Below are positions 1-13,100 of a stretch of 64,000 nt of DNA, piece after piece. The notes beneath the pieces are model-generated. The model was not told the DNA's origin and searched no databases. It saw only the letters and a list, made by a program, of their open reading frames with translations. Location of the stretch: the NCBI RefSeq assembly GCF_050948175.1, contig NC_135206.1, forward strand, positions 372,001 through 436,000, written 5' to 3'. Position 1 is the first letter of the stretch; every line of letters starts with the position of its first letter. The translations under genes and the position numbers were made by a program. Origin of the DNA: Xylocopa sonorina (Eukaryota; Arthropoda; Insecta; Hymenoptera; Apidae).

Positions 1-3000
1 AAGATAAAATATTCACTGTGGAATGTTATGTATACCTCGTATTCACTTCAAAAGAATGTAAATGCAACACTTCCATGCTAGGAAATAGAGTTTGCAGATG
101 TCTACGTATCGTAGCATTAGAGTTCTAATGCTTCCTAAAACGAGATGTCGCATTTCATTTCTATGTTTCGTGATAAGATATAATATTCATTTTGGAGTGT
201 TATGTATACCTCGTATTCACTTCAAAAGAATGTAAATGCGACACTTCCTTGCTAGGAAATATTGTTTGCAGATGTCTACGTATCGTAGCAATAGAGTTCT
301 AATGCTTCTTAATACGAGATGTCGCATTTCATTCCTACGTTTCATTATAAGATATAATACTCATTGCGAAGTGTCATGTATACCTCGTATTCACCTCAAC
401 AGAATGTAAGTGCGACACTTCCTTGCTAGGATATATTGTTTGCAGATGTCTACGTATCCTAGCAATAGAGCTCTAATGCTTCTTAAAACGCGATATCGCA
501 TTTCACTTCTATGCTTCATGATAAGATATAATATTCATTGCGAAGTGTCATGTATACCTCGTATTCACTTCAAAAGAATGTAAATGCGACGCTTACATGC
601 TAGGAAATACTGTTTGCAGATGTCTACGTATCGTAGCAATAGAGTTCTAATGCTTCTTAAAACGAGATGTCGCATTTCATTTCTATGTTTCGTGATAAGA
701 TATAATATTCATTTTGGAGTGTTATGTATACCTCGTATTCACTTCAAAAGAATGTAAATGCGACACTTCCTTGCTAGGAAATATTGTTTGCAGATGTCTA
801 CGTATCCTAGCAATAGAGTTCTAATGCTTCTTAAAACGCGATATCGCATCTCACTTCTATGTTTCATAATAAGATATAATATTTATTATGGAGTGTTATG
901 TATACCTCGTATTCACTTCAAAAGAATGTAAATGCGACACATCCTTGCTAGGAAATATTGTTTGCAGATGTCGACGTATCGTAGCAATAGAGTTCTAATG
1001 CTTCTTAAAACGAGATGTAGCATTTCATTTCTATGTTTCGTGATAATATATAATATTGATTGTAGAGTGTAATGTATACCTCGTATTCACATCAAAAGAA
1101 TGTAAATGCGACACTTCCATGCTAGGAAATAGCGTTTGCAGATGTCTACGTATCGTAGCAATAGAGTTCTAATGCTTCTTAAAATGAGAAGTCGTATTTC
1201 ATTTCTATGTTTCGCAATAAGATATAATATTCATTTTGGAGTGTTATGTATACCTCGTATTCACTTCAAAAGAATGTAAGTGCGACACTTCCTTGCTAGG
1301 AAATATTGTTTGCAGATGTCTACGTATATAAGCAATAGAGTTCTAATGCTTCTCAAAACGCAATATCGCATCTCATTCCTGTTTCATTATAAGATATAAT
1401 ACTCATTGCGAAGTGTCATGTATACCTCGTATTCACTTCAAAAGAATGTAAATGCGACACTTCCATGCAAGAAAATAGAGTTTGCAGATGTCTACGTATC
1501 GTAGCAATAGAGTTCTAATGCTTCTTAAAACGAGATGTAGCATTTCATTTCTATGTTTCGTGATAATATATAATATTGATTGTAGGGTGTAATGTATACC
1601 TCGTATTCACATCAAAAGAATGTAAATGCGACACTTCCATGCTAGGAAATAGCGTTTGCAGATGTCTACGTATCGTAGCAATAGAGTTCTAATGCTTCTT
1701 AAAATGAGAAGTCGTATTTCATTTCTATATTTCGCAATAAGATAAAATATTCACTGTGGAATGTTATGTATACCTCGTATTCACTTCAAAAGAATGTAAA
1801 TGCGACACTTCCATGCTAGGAAATAGAGTTTGCAGATGTCTACGTATCGTAGCATTAGAGTTCTAATGCTTCTTAAAACGAGATGTCGCATTTCATTTCT
1901 ATGTTTCGCGATAAGATATAATATTCATTTTGGAGTGTTATGTATACCTCGTATTCACTTCAAAAGAATGTAAATGCGACACTTCCTTGCTAGGAAATAT
2001 TGTTTGCAGATGTCTACGTATCATGGCAGTAGAGTTCTTATGCTTCTTAAAACGAGATGTCGTATTTCATTTATATGTTTCGTAATAAGATATAATATTC
2101 ATTGTGGAATGTTATGTATACCACGTATTCACTACAAAAGTATGTAAATGCGACACTTCCTTGCAAGGAAATAACGTTTGCAGATGTCTACGTATATTAG
2201 CAATAGGGTTCTAATGCTTCTCAAAACGCGATATGGCATCTCATGCATGTTTCATTATAAGATATAATACTCATTGCGAAGTGCCATTTATACCTCGTAT
2301 TCACTTCAAAAGAATGTAAATGCGACACTTCCATGCTAGGAAATAGAGTTTGCGGATGTCTACGTATCGTAGCAATAGAGTTCTAATGCTTCTTAAAACG
2401 AGATGTCGCATTTCATTTCTATGTTTCGTGATAAGGTATAATATTCATTTTGGAGTGTTATGTATACCTCGTATTCACTTCATAAGAATGTAAATGCGAC
2501 TCTTACATGCTAGGAAATAGCGTTTGCAGATGTCTACGTATCGTAGCAATAGAGTTCTAATGCTTCTTAAAACGAAATGTCGCATTTCATTACTATGTTT
2601 CGTGATAAGATATAATATTCATTTTGGAGTGTTATGTATACCTCGTATTCACTTCAAAAGAATGTAAATGCGACACTTCCATGCTAGGAAATAGCGTATG
2701 CAGATGTCTACGTATCGTAGCAATATAGTTCTAATGCTTCTTAAAACGAGATGTCGCATTTCATTCCTATGTTTCGTGATAAGATATAATATTCGTTGTA
2801 GAGTGTTATGTATACCTCGTATTCACATCAAAAGAATGTAAATGCGACACTTCCATGTTAGGAAATAGCGTTTTGCAGATATCTACGTATCGTAGCAATA
2901 GAGTTCTAATGCTTCCTAAAACGCGATATCGCATCTCACTTCTATGTTTCATGTTAAGGTATAATATTCGTTGCGACGTGTCATGTATACTTCGTATTCA

Positions 3001-3600
3001 CTTCAAAAGTATGTAAATGCGTCACTTCCACTCTAGGAAATAGCGTTTGCAGATGTCTACGTATCGTAGCAATAGAGTTCTAATGCTTCTTAAAACGAGA
3101 TGTCGCATTTCATTTCTATGTTTCGTGATAAGATATAATATTCATTTTGGAGTGTTATGTATACATCGTATTCACTTCAAAAGAATGTAAATGCGACACT
3201 TCCATGTTAGGAAATAGCGTTTGCAGATATCTACGTATCGTAGCAATAGAGTTCTAATGCTTCCTAAAACGCGATATCGCATCTCACTTCTATGTTTCAT
3301 GTTAAGGTATAATATTCGTTGCGACGTGTCATGTATACTTCGTATTCACTTCAAAAGTATGTAAATGCGTCACTTCCATTCTAGGAAATAGCGTTTGCAA
3401 ATGTCTACGTATCGTAGCAATAGAGTTCTAATGCTTCTTAAGACGAGATGTCGCATTTCATTTCTATGTTTCGTGATAAGATATAATATTCATTTTGGAG
3501 TGTTATGTATACCTCGTATTCACTTCAAAAGAATGTAAATGCGACACTTCCTTGCTAGGAAATATTGTTTGCAGATGTCTGCGTGTCGTAGCAATAGTGT
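1..3600 (+). repeat. 174-bp satellite, block 1, orientation A
   Basis: Tandem monomers are recognised by the motif GCAGATGTCTACGTATCG. The first six copies start at 94, 268, 442, 616, 790 and 964, exactly 174 bp apart. This block is a distinct subtype: the centre reads GTATCGTAGCAATAG, so the dyad CTACG-TAT-CGTAG is intact, and many monomers carry TTTCGTGATAAG and ATTCATTTTGGAGTG. Local duplications are visible. 964-1225 recurs at 1484-1745 (three monomers apart), and 1-140 recurs near 1740-1880 (ten monomers apart). No gene is present; short open frames are by-products of the repeat. Confidence 0.97.
2850..3545 (+). repeat. Two-monomer higher-order repeat, about 348 bp, two copies
   Basis: A marked pair of variant monomers (ATGTTAGGAAATAGCG, then TTTCATGTTAAGGTATAATA and GCGACGTGTCATG) occurs twice. 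Its GCGATATCGC palindrome starts near 2922 and 3270, exactly 348 bp apart. The copies are nearly identical, while neighbouring monomers differ more, so this is a recent dimer duplication inside block 1. Confidence 0.8.
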
Positions 3601-6370
3601 TCTAATGCTTCTTAAAACGAGATGTCGCATCTCATTTTTAAGTTTCATGGTAAGATATAATATTCATTGCGAAGTGTCACGTATACCTCGTATTCACTTC
3701 AAAAGAATGTAAATGCGACGCTACCACGCTAGAATATAGCGTTGGCTGATTTCTAGGTGTCGTAGCATTAGAGTTCTAATGCTTCTCAAAACGCGATATC
3801 GCATCTCATTTCTATGTTTCACGATGAGATATAATATTCATTGTGAAGTGTCATGTATACCTCACATACACTTCAAATGAATGTAAATGCGACACTTTCT
3901 TGCTAGGAAATAGCGTTTGCAGATGCCTACGTGTCGAAGCAATAAAGTTTTAATGCTTCTTAAAACGAGATATCGCATCCCATTTCTATGTTTCATGATA
4001 AGATATAATATTCATAGCGAAGTGTCATGTATACCTCTCATACACTTCAAATGAATGTAAATACGACACTTCCTTGCTAGGAAATAGCGTTTGCAGATGT
4101 CTCCGTATCGAAGCAATAGAGTTCTAATGCTTCTTAAAACGGGATATCCTATCTCGTTTCTATGTTTTATGATAAGTTATAATATTCATAGCGAAGTGTT
4201 ATGTATACCTCGTCTACACGTCAAGTGAATGTAAATGCGACACTTCCTTGCTAGGTAATAGTGTTTCCAGATGTCTAGGTATCGATGCAATAGATTTCTA
4301 ATACTTCATGTAGCTCTATATCGCATCTCATATCTATGTCTCATGTTAAGATGCAATGTCAACGCAAGCGTTACGTATATCTCGTCTGCACTTGAAAATA
4401 ATGTAAATACCGAACTTGCTTGTTACCGAACAGCGTTTATAGCTGTGCACGCATCGAAAAAATACTGTTCTACTTTTTCTAAGAAGGCGATAACGCACCT
4501 CATTTCTATGTCACATGATCAGATGTAATCTCAAAGCAACGCGTTATGTATATCTCGTCTACACTTCAAATGAAAGTGGATGTATCACTTACTTGCTACG
4601 GAACAGTGTTTCTAGATGTCTACGAATCGAGGCAAAGGAGTTCTAATGCTTCATAGAACGCGATATAGCATTTCACATCAAGAGTTCGAAGTATGTATGT
4701 AGATTTTAATGATCTATAAATCAGACTATGCTTACCTGCTTCTACACTGCAAAACAATGTGATGCTACACTTCCTCGCAAGAGAATGGCGTTTCTAGATG
4801 TCCATGTGTAAAAACAACAGGGTTCTGTTACCTGATTCCGCGCGATGTCGCATCTCATTTCATTGTTCCGCGTTAAGATATAGTATTCAATGCAACGCGC
4901 TTTGTGTATCTGCATACAAAAAGAATATAAATCCCACACTTTCTTCCAACGGGATGGCGCTTCTAGGTATCTGCGCGTAGAAGCAATAGAGTTCTCTTAC
5001 TTCATTCAATGCGATGTCGCAACTCATTTCAATGCCGCATGATATGATGTAATATTCATCGTATCGCGTTATGTTTATCTGCTTCTGCACATCAATTGAA
5101 TGTGAACTCTACACTTCCTTGACCGGGTATAGCGTTTCTAGATGTCCAGGTGCCGAAGCATTTAATTTCCCGTGCTTCATGCATCGCAATATCGCGTTTC
5201 ATATCAACAGTTCGAGGTATGTCTGTAGATTTTAATGCACTATATATATCATTATGCTTATCTGCTTCTACGCCCCAAAAGTGTGGTTTCCACACTTCCT
5301 GGCAAGAGGATAGCGATTCTAGTTGTAAATGTGTCGAAGCAATAGAGTTCTAATACATCATTCATCGCGATCTCGCATCACATTTCAATGTATAATCTAA
5401 GATGTAATATTCAATGAAACGCGTTACATTTATCTGTTTCTACACGTCAACAGTATAAAAATCCTACAATATCTTGCCAGGAGGTAGCGTTTCTAGATGT
5501 GCACGTATTGAAGCAATAGATTTCTAATGCTATATAAAACGCGATATCGCATTTGATATCAACAGTTCGAAGTATGTAAGTAGATAAAAATGCTCTACAC
5601 ATCTCGTTGTGCTTGTCTGCATATACACGTCAAAAGACTGCGATTTCTACACTTCCTTGCAAGGGAATTGCGTTCTTAGATGTCTACTTTTCGAAGCAAT
5701 AGAATTCTATTGCTTCATTCAACACGATGTCGCAAGTCATTTCAATGATTCATGGTAAATTACAATGTTCTATGCAATATGTTACATTTGTCTGCATCTA
5801 GACCTTAGAAGGATGTGAATCCTATACTTACTTGCAACAGAATATCGTTTCCAGATCTCTACGTGTCCAAGCAAGACATTTCTAATACTTCATGCAGCGC
5901 GATGTCGCATCTCATTTCAACGTTTCAAAGCAAAGAATCTGTAATCATATATCCATAACATTATGCTTAACTGTTAGAGGTCTTCAATAGAATGTGAACT
6001 ATGTAATTCCATGCAACGGCATGGCGCTCCGTAGTGTTTGTCTGTTAAAGCAATCGAGCTAGAATTCTCCATGCAATGCGCTGGCGCATCCCATTTCATC
6101 GTTTCAAAGTAAGAATGCTGTAATCTCTTATGCATAGCTCTATGCTTATCTGCTTTAAAACTTCATAAGAATGTAAATTCTACAGCTCCATGCAACAGGA
6201 TTTCCCTTCGTAGTGTCTACATGTCGAGACAATAGAGTACTAATGCATCATACAATGCCATGACTCATTTCATTTCAACGTTTCGCATAAAGTAAGCTGT
6301 AATCTTCTATGAAAAGCATTATAATTATCTGCTTCTACTCTACAAAAGAATGTGAATTCTATAGATCCAA
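3601..6370 (+). repeat. Degenerate edge of satellite block 1
   Basis: Monomers stay in phase (motif near 4271, 4615, 4795, 4970, 5141, 5318, 5494, 5676, 5853, 6033 and 6210). Spacing loosens to about 171-182 bp and matches to the consensus fall progressively. By 5900-6370 only fragments such as AAGCAATAGAGTTCTAATGC and CTGCTTCTACAC are recognisable. The satellite ends near 6370, where a GC-rich sequence begins. A smooth gain of divergence toward one end is typical of an old array margin that no longer takes part in homogenisation. Small open frames here (for example 4271-4528) are repeat shadows. Confidence 0.85.
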
Positions 6371-7316
6371 GCAACAGGAGGGCAGGCCCTCCACCGTCCT
6401 ACTGCCTGCCCTGATGCGGGCAAAGGATTCCCAGGGCCACTCAAACCGCGAACAACATCTATCTTATACTCTAACCGATTCATCGTTATGCGTTTTCCAT
6501 TAAGCTTGCCGGGATCAGTGATATTGATTCGCTCAATCTAAATTATTATTTTCTTCTTAAGTTTCTCGATTTTTTTAGTTTCTCTCATGATATCGTCTAT
6601 TTCGTTGTACCTTACCCTTACAGTATGGTATATAATCTGTTGTTTGATATTTCTAGGATTTCCTCTTAATAAATGCAATGCTTCCACATATTTTCTTTCT
6701 ATTGCTCTTTAGTTACATTGTTGTTATTTTATGCTTTTCACCCTCCACATTCCCTCTCTACACCATCTCGGAACAGGCGTTATACGATTACTGCAGGATG
6801 ACGCCCCGGTCTCGTTACACCGAGATCGAGTATTCTCTCTTGCATCCGTTGATTTATATCTGTTATATATTGGAGAATATTTCCTCTTATCCTTTGTATT
6901 TTTCGAATGAAATTACATTGACAGAAGTACGAGCTAGTTCTGCACGCCTATTTAAAACAACATTAAATCACCTTGTTAAACAATAATATATTAAATGTGA
7001 CTTGGACTTTTAAGTTTGAATTTATAAACATCTAACAGGTAAATATGTTTTTCTTACTATTCATATCATTATACATTCAGTGATTTATTGTGTGCTGTGA
7101 TTTGATATATTAACTGCTTGATTATATTTTGCAATGAACTTTGCGTACCAAAGATTGTTTTTACTCCTGATGGGAGTGGATAGTTCTTCGTTTTATATTC
7201 TTATATCGCATTGATTATAAAAGTATATGATATACTTTTTATGCAGTCATGTATAATTATGTACATACAAATTCGCGATTAAGTAGTTATGTGTTCAAAT
7301 TCAATTCCGAATAATG
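6371..7316. other. Low-copy non-satellite sequence, no gene recognised
   Basis: Satellite similarity stops near 6370. A short GC-richer tract (6375-6450) is followed by AT-rich sequence. An open frame of 102 codons at 6678-6986 (+) begins with a hydrophobic, phenylalanine-rich stretch. A minus-strand frame of about 50 codons covers roughly 6370-6530. Neither shows a recognisable domain or splice pattern. They could be remnants of a transposon or of a host gene. I cannot support a product. Confidence 0.5.
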
Positions 7317-8340
7317 CACTAAAAAGCATCCCAGATAACAAACGGCAAGATGGTAGCAACACCATGCCGGCACTATATTGCCACTTCCGAGGAGTGTCAA
7401 CTGATTCGTAGTCATCTGTAACCGGATTCGTTAACTAAAATGCCAGAACATGTTACCAGCACGTTCTAGACAAGCGAATCGCGCAGCACCAGCACCATGG
7501 CGACACGCGTATCATCGCTCCATTCATGAATCTCCTCAGCAATGAAGCAGGATCACATTTGGCAATGGGGAATCTGTGCCTTCATACAAATTAGAAACGT
7601 TAGATGTCAGTAGATGTTCAGCATATGAGTATTGATAGACTTTTTGATGGTCGTTTTCCTATATTTATAGTTATTGAGCGAGTCGTATATATTTCTTTCA
7701 ATCCATCATAGACTAAAAATATTATTTATAAAAAAATATTACTTATAAAATAAAAATTCATGTTGTTGCGTCCCTAACTTCGCCTTGTGTAATTTTTGAA
7801 ATAACATGCTCTCATCGTATTTAATGTAACCCCCAATTGGATGAATTTGTAACAATAAATTGAAGAAAATGTATACAAAATAAGTGTATATATTTTTATG
7901 ACAAAGTAATTATCGACTTTATGGAAAAAATCGCCCTATCGAGCTAGTTTATAGAAAATAATAAAATCGAGTTCTTATATCTTTGTTTGGTGCCGGTGTA
8001 TCTATTTTGGAATCAAAATAAATAAATTGCGCAGTTTAGTCATTTTTCATATTTGCTTATAATTTTTATGTTAACAGCTTCCCCATTACTAAATGTCAGC
8101 CTACGCCACAACCACACGTGTAGCTATGGTGAGCTGATAGTGTCATTGTCACGGCCGTATAGCCCGTGTGCTATATCTCGGTGCTTTAATAGTGCCGTGA
8201 TACGAATGCCGCCCCAGCACTAACAGTATGCCATTTCGAAAGCTGAGTAGGAGCACTTTGTTAGCACAGTTCTGTCACGGAATTCGTTCCATCCGTTGTC
8301 ATTGGCGTGCCAATCGCTGGCTGTTTGGGATATTGTAGTG
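7317..8340. mobile_element. Candidate non-autonomous DNA transposon, about 1.02 kb
   Basis: The left end reads CACTAAAAAGCATCCCAGAT. The reverse complement of the right end reads CACTACAATATCCCAAACAG. They share CACTA plus ATCCCA in the same order, an imperfect terminal inverted repeat. Both subterminal regions are GC-richer and share GGCACTAT-type words, while the centre (about 7600-8090) is AT-rich with no transposase. Ends beginning CACTA are characteristic of the CACTA/EnSpm superfamily. A clear 2-3 bp target duplication is not seen, because the flanks are ATG and CAT. Alternative ends at CCCA...TGGG with AT on both sides are possible. Family assignment is tentative. Confidence 0.35.
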
Positions 8341-8794
8341 CATGAGGCAGACTTGTTCCTTATCATCGTCAAGGAGATGGATTTTCACTCCCCCCTTTTT
8401 GAATTTTTTAAATTATTGTTTGGAATTTTTGCCGTTTCTGCATCTCTATGACCGCATTGTGGATTCAACTTATGTACGATCTTTTTGGTCTTCATCTTTT
8501 GTTACATGTAATATTATATATGTGATGCACGTTTGTTATGTAATGCTCCGATTTGTATGCCTCAGATACTTTTATTCTTTGGTAAAGCAACTTATTCGAT
8601 TAATATATATTTATTAGACATAGATATAAACAATTAGTAAAATGTTATTAAAACGCTATTAAATATGTTGTTGCAATTATATATTTAAGGTCTGAAGATG
8701 TAGATGCAATTAATGTCCGATATTTTACGTGATCCAATCGACGTAGCGAGTGAGGCTATGAAATATAAAAATCTTTTACTATTCTTCGACCACT
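8341..8794. other. AT-rich unique sequence, nothing recognised
   Basis: There is an open frame of 91 codons (8342-8617, +) starting at the right edge of the candidate transposon. It has biased aromatic/serine composition and no motif. The rest is AT-rich with no repeat structure or gene signal that I can see. Confidence 0.4.
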
Positions 8795-9160
8795 TTACAT
8801 GTTAAATGAATGATTAGTTCTGCAAGACAACAAGCCTGAATTAGTGAGATATCTAGGAACATAAGTAATTTGTAAGTAACACATCTTTTCCCTTTGAAAT
8901 ATTTGCCTTTGCATAGAATAGAACGTATAGATATAATTGACTGTTTTGTACCCATTTCGGTCCAATTCTATTATAGCCTTTGAGCAGAAGTAATATTGAT
9001 TATACTTAATTTTTGCAATAGTTCTTTGATTAACAGATTTTATTAACCTAGAATCATCATTTGACGGATGTATCAATCTACTTTGTAGCTCCATCAGTTT
9101 CTTTTTCTGCTCGCTACTTTCCATTTTCAGTTCCGTATACTTATCCTTTATCACCATCAT
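8795..9160 (-). CDS. Possible second exon of the 9504 gene, hypothetical
   Basis: This 121-codon minus-strand frame lies about 90 bp downstream of the frame at 9247-9504. Its first 40 residues are charged and helix-prone (K, E, Q and L, with a KKKLMELQ core) and would continue the coiled-coil stem. An AG at about 9147 (after ATGGTGATAAAG) keeps phase with the upstream donor, but its polypyrimidine tract is poor. The later part is rich in I, Y, N and C and may be intronic read-through. No domain recognised. Alternatives: a degenerate exon, or chance. Confidence 0.22.
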   Translation of the reverse strand: MMVIKDKYTELKMESSEQKKKLMELQSRLIHPSNDDSRLIKSVNQRTIAKIKYNQYYFCSKAIIELDRNGYKTVNYIYTFYSMQRQIFQREKMCYLQITYVPRYLTNSGLLSCRTNHSFNM

Positions 9161-9246
9161 ATATGTTGCGTAAAATTACAATAACTTTTTGTCCTCAAAT
9201 TTTGCGGATATTTCAATTAAATTTCCTTTGATTAAATAAACGGAAA

Positions 9247-9504
9247 TTAAAAAACAGTGGCACGTACCATTTCTTGGAAACGTTGTATCGTAATTTGCAT
9301 CTGACTGTTTTGAGAGGCACGCACTTTACTTAACGTTTGCAATGATTCGGTTAGCGAAGTAAAGAAATATTCTACTTTCGAAATTGTTGGCTCTTCGGAA
9401 GTTTTGGCAAAATTCCAGAAAAACAAATATACTACAAGTAAAATAATAAACATCATAATATTAAATTTAACTCTGTTCATCGTTGCCTTGTTGGACACGT
9501 CCAT
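9247..9504 (-). CDS. Possible first exon of a type II membrane protein
   Basis: This 85-codon frame starts at ATG 9504; a second in-frame ATG lies at codon 9. Residues about 14-32 are a strong hydrophobic segment (many I, L, V, F) preceded by Asn, Arg and Lys. It is followed by a polar, coiled-coil-like stretch rich in S, L, Q and K. A short cytoplasmic tail, one membrane anchor and a stem is the layout of Golgi glycosyltransferases and other type II proteins. No catalytic domain is present, so this is inference. A good splice donor, G|GTACGT, lies at 9268|9267 before the frame's own stop, suggesting a spliced gene. It is flanked by satellite within 1 kb and may be a captured or decaying fragment. 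Confidence 0.35.
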   Translation of the reverse strand: MDVSNKATMNRVKFNIMMFIILLVVYLFFWNFAKTSEEPTISKVEYFFTSLTESLQTLSKVRASQNSQMQITIQRFQEMVRATVF

Positions 9505-10117
9505 AACAATATACAGGGTGGGGCAGTAATAATTAGCACCTCAGATATCCACGAAACTGTAAGTTTCATAGAAGTTTTTGCTAATATAAAATTATAATAT
9601 AAAATATAAAATGGATACATACCTTTCTGTTATTATTATTTCATAAAGAATTATAATTTCAATTATATAGTTCATTACGATAAAAAATATATCTCAGAAA
9701 ATTCTAAATATTAAATTAAAGAATCAAGTAAAACATTTTTAATAATTACGAATATGAAAAATACTTGAACATTCCAATAGGAAGATGTCTAAACAGGAGT
9801 TAGAAAAGTCAAACATTCACTTTCAATTCCAGAATTCATCTATAAGAGGTAAAATGATTTGAAAGCTTTAATTACAGTCTTTAATGCAAGCAGTTGGGCA
9901 GTATTTCAATTTTCTTAAAAATTGATGAAAGTCAACCATTTTGAAGTGGTCAGAATCTTTGTCGTTTGAGCAATAAGTGAATAACAAATAACTGCATAAA
10001 TTCCAGGCTTAAAAACTTATGGATTAAATCCTATGCAGACTCGTTTATGAGCGAGATACTAAATAATAATCCACATTAAGTAATCATTTTAAAACTTAAA
10101 CGATTACATCTCGTGTT
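9505..10117. other. AT-rich unique spacer up to the satellite edge
   Basis: Just upstream of the candidate exon is ATACAGGGTGGGGCAGTAA, similar in style to ends of some insect transposons, but no matching second end was found. The rest is AT-rich without open frames. Satellite in orientation B begins near 10118 with AGGTATACCTAACACTTCGC. Confidence 0.45.
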
Positions 10118-13100
10118 AGGTATACCTAACACTTCGCAATGAATATTATATCTTATCATGAAATATTGAATTTAGATGCGATGTCGCGTTTAGTAAGAAG
10201 CACAAGTCCTCTATTGCTTCGATACGTAGATATCTGGAATCGTTATTTCCTAGCTAGGGATTGTGGCATTTGCAATCTTTTGAAGTGCGGACGAGGTGCA
10301 CATAACAATTCGCAATGAATATTACATCTTATCATGAAACATAGAACTGCGATGCGATGTCGCGTTTTGAGAAGCATTAGAACTCTATTGCTTCGATACG
10401 TAGACATCTGGAAACGCTATTTCCCAACAAGGAACTGTGGCATTCACATTGCTTTGAAGTGTAGACGAGGTATACATAACACTTCGCAATGAATATTATA
10501 TCTTATCGTGAAAGATATTACTGAGATATGATATCGCGTTTAAAGAAGCATTAGAAGTCCATTGCTTCGTTACGAAGACACCTGGAAACGCCGTTTCCTA
10601 GCAAGGAAGTGTGGCATTTACATTCTTTTGAAGTGTAGACGGGGTATACATAAGAATTCGCAATGAATATTATATCTTATCATGAAACATCGAAATGAGA
10701 TGCGATAGCGCGATTTAAGAAGCATTAGAACTCTATTGCTTCGATACGTTGCCATCTGCAAACGCTATTTAATAGAAAGAAGTGTCGAATTTACTTTATT
10801 TTGAAGTGAATACGAGGTATACATGTCACTTCGCAATGAAATATTATATCTTAACATGAAACATAGAAATAATATGCGATATTGCGTTTTAAGAAGCTTT
10901 AGAACTCTATAGCTACGATACGTAGACATCTGCAAACGCTATTTCCTAGCAAGGATGTGTCGCATTTACATTCTTTTGAAGTGCATACGAGGTATACATG
11001 ACACTTCGCAATGAATATTATATCTTATCATGAAACATAGGAATGAGATGCGATATTGCGTTTTGAGAAGCATTAGAACTCTATTGCTACGATACGTGGA
11101 CTCCTGCAAACACTATTTCCTAGGAAGGCAGTGAAGCAATTACATTCTTTTGAAGTGAATACGAGGTATACGTGATACTTCGCAATGAATATTATATCTT
11201 ATCATGAAACATAGAAATAAGATGCGATATCCCGATTTAAGAAGTATTAGAACTCCATTGCTTCAAAACGTAGAGGTCTGCAAACGCTATTTTCCAGCAA
11301 TGAAGTGTCGCATTTACTTTCTTTTGAAGTGAATACGAGGTATACATGACACTTCGCAATGAATATTATATCTTATCATGAAGCATAGATATGGGATGCG
11401 TCATCCCGTTTTATGGAGCATTAGAACTCAATTGCTTCAATACGTAGAGATCTGCAAACGTTATTCCCTAGCAAGCAAGTGTCGCATTTACATTCTATTG
11501 AAGTGAATACGAGGTATACATAACACTCCACAATGAATATTATATCTTATATCGAAACATAGAAGTGAGATGCGATATCGCTGTTTAAGAAGCACTAGAA
11601 CTCTATTGCTACGATGCGTAGACATCTGCAAATGTTATTTCCTAGCAAGGAAGTGTCGCATTTACATTCATTTGAAGTGTAGACGAGATATACATAACAC
11701 TGCACAATGAATATTATATTTTATCATGATACATAGAAATGAGATGCGATATCGTGATTTTAGAAGCATTAGAACTCTACAGTTTCGATATGTAGACATC
11801 TGCAAACGCTACTTCCTAGCAAGGAGGAGTCGCATTTACATTCTTTTGAAGTGAATACGAGGTATAAATGACTCTTCGCAATGAATATTATATCCTATCA
11901 TGAAACATAGAAATGAGTTGCGATATTGCGATTTAAGAGGCTTTAGAACAATATTGCTTCGATACGTAGAAACCTGCAAACGCTATGTCCTAGCAAGTAT
12001 GTCTCGCATTTACATTCTTTTGATGTGAATACGAGGTATACATGACACTCCACGATGAATATTATATCTTATCATGAGACATAGAAATGAGTTGTGATAT
12101 CGCGATTTAAAGAGCATTAGTACTCCATTGTTACGATACGTAGACATCTACGAACACTATTTCCTAGCAAGGATGTGTCGCAGTTACATTCTTTTGAAGT
12201 GAATGCGAGGTATACATAACACTACACTATGAATATTATATCTTATCATGAAACATAGATATGGGATGCGTCATCCCGTTTTACGGAGCATTAGAACTCA
12301 ATTGCATCAATACGTAGGGATCTGCAAACGTTATTTCCTAGCAAGGAAGTGTCGTATTTACATTCATTTGAAGTGTATGCGAGGTATAAGTGACACTTCG
12401 CAATGAATAATATATCTTATCATGAAACATAGAAATGGGATGCGATATTGCGATTTAAAAAGCATTTGAACTCTATTGCTACGATACGTAGACATCTGCA
12501 AAGGCTATTTCTAGCAAGCAAGTGTCGCATTTACATTCTATTGAAGTGAATACGAGGTATACCTGACACGTCGCAATGAATATTATATCTCATCATGAAA
12601 CATAGAAATGTGATGCGATGTCGCGTTTTAAGAACCATTAGAACTCTATTGCTACGATACGTGGACTTCTGCAATCGCTATTTCCTAGGAAGGCAGTGAA
12701 GCAAATACATTCTTTTGAAGTGAATACCAGGTATACGTGATACTTCGCAATGAATATTATATCTTATCATGAAACATAGATATAAGATGCGATATCCCGT
12801 TTTAAGAAGTATTAGACCTCCATTGCTTCAAAACGTAGAGGTCTGCAAACGCTATTTTCCAGCAATGAAGTGTCGCATTTACTTTCTTTTGAAGTGAATA
12901 CGAGGTATACATGACACTTCGCAATGAATATTATATCTTATCATGAAACATAGAAATGGGATGCGTCATCCCGTTTTACGGAGCATTAGAACTCAATTGC
13001 TTCAATACGTAGAGATCTGCAAACGTTATTCCCTAGCAAGCAAGTGTCGCATTTACATTCTATTGAAGTGAATACGAGGTATACATAACACTCCACAATG

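Noticed and set aside
1..6370. CRISPR array or regularly spaced repeat system
   Set aside because: The repeats are head-to-tail monomers similar along their full 174 bp, without unique spacers or cas genes.
9520..9540. ATACAGGGTGGGGCAG as the end of a DNA transposon
   Set aside because: It resembles ends of some insect transposons, but no matching inverted end or target duplication was found nearby.
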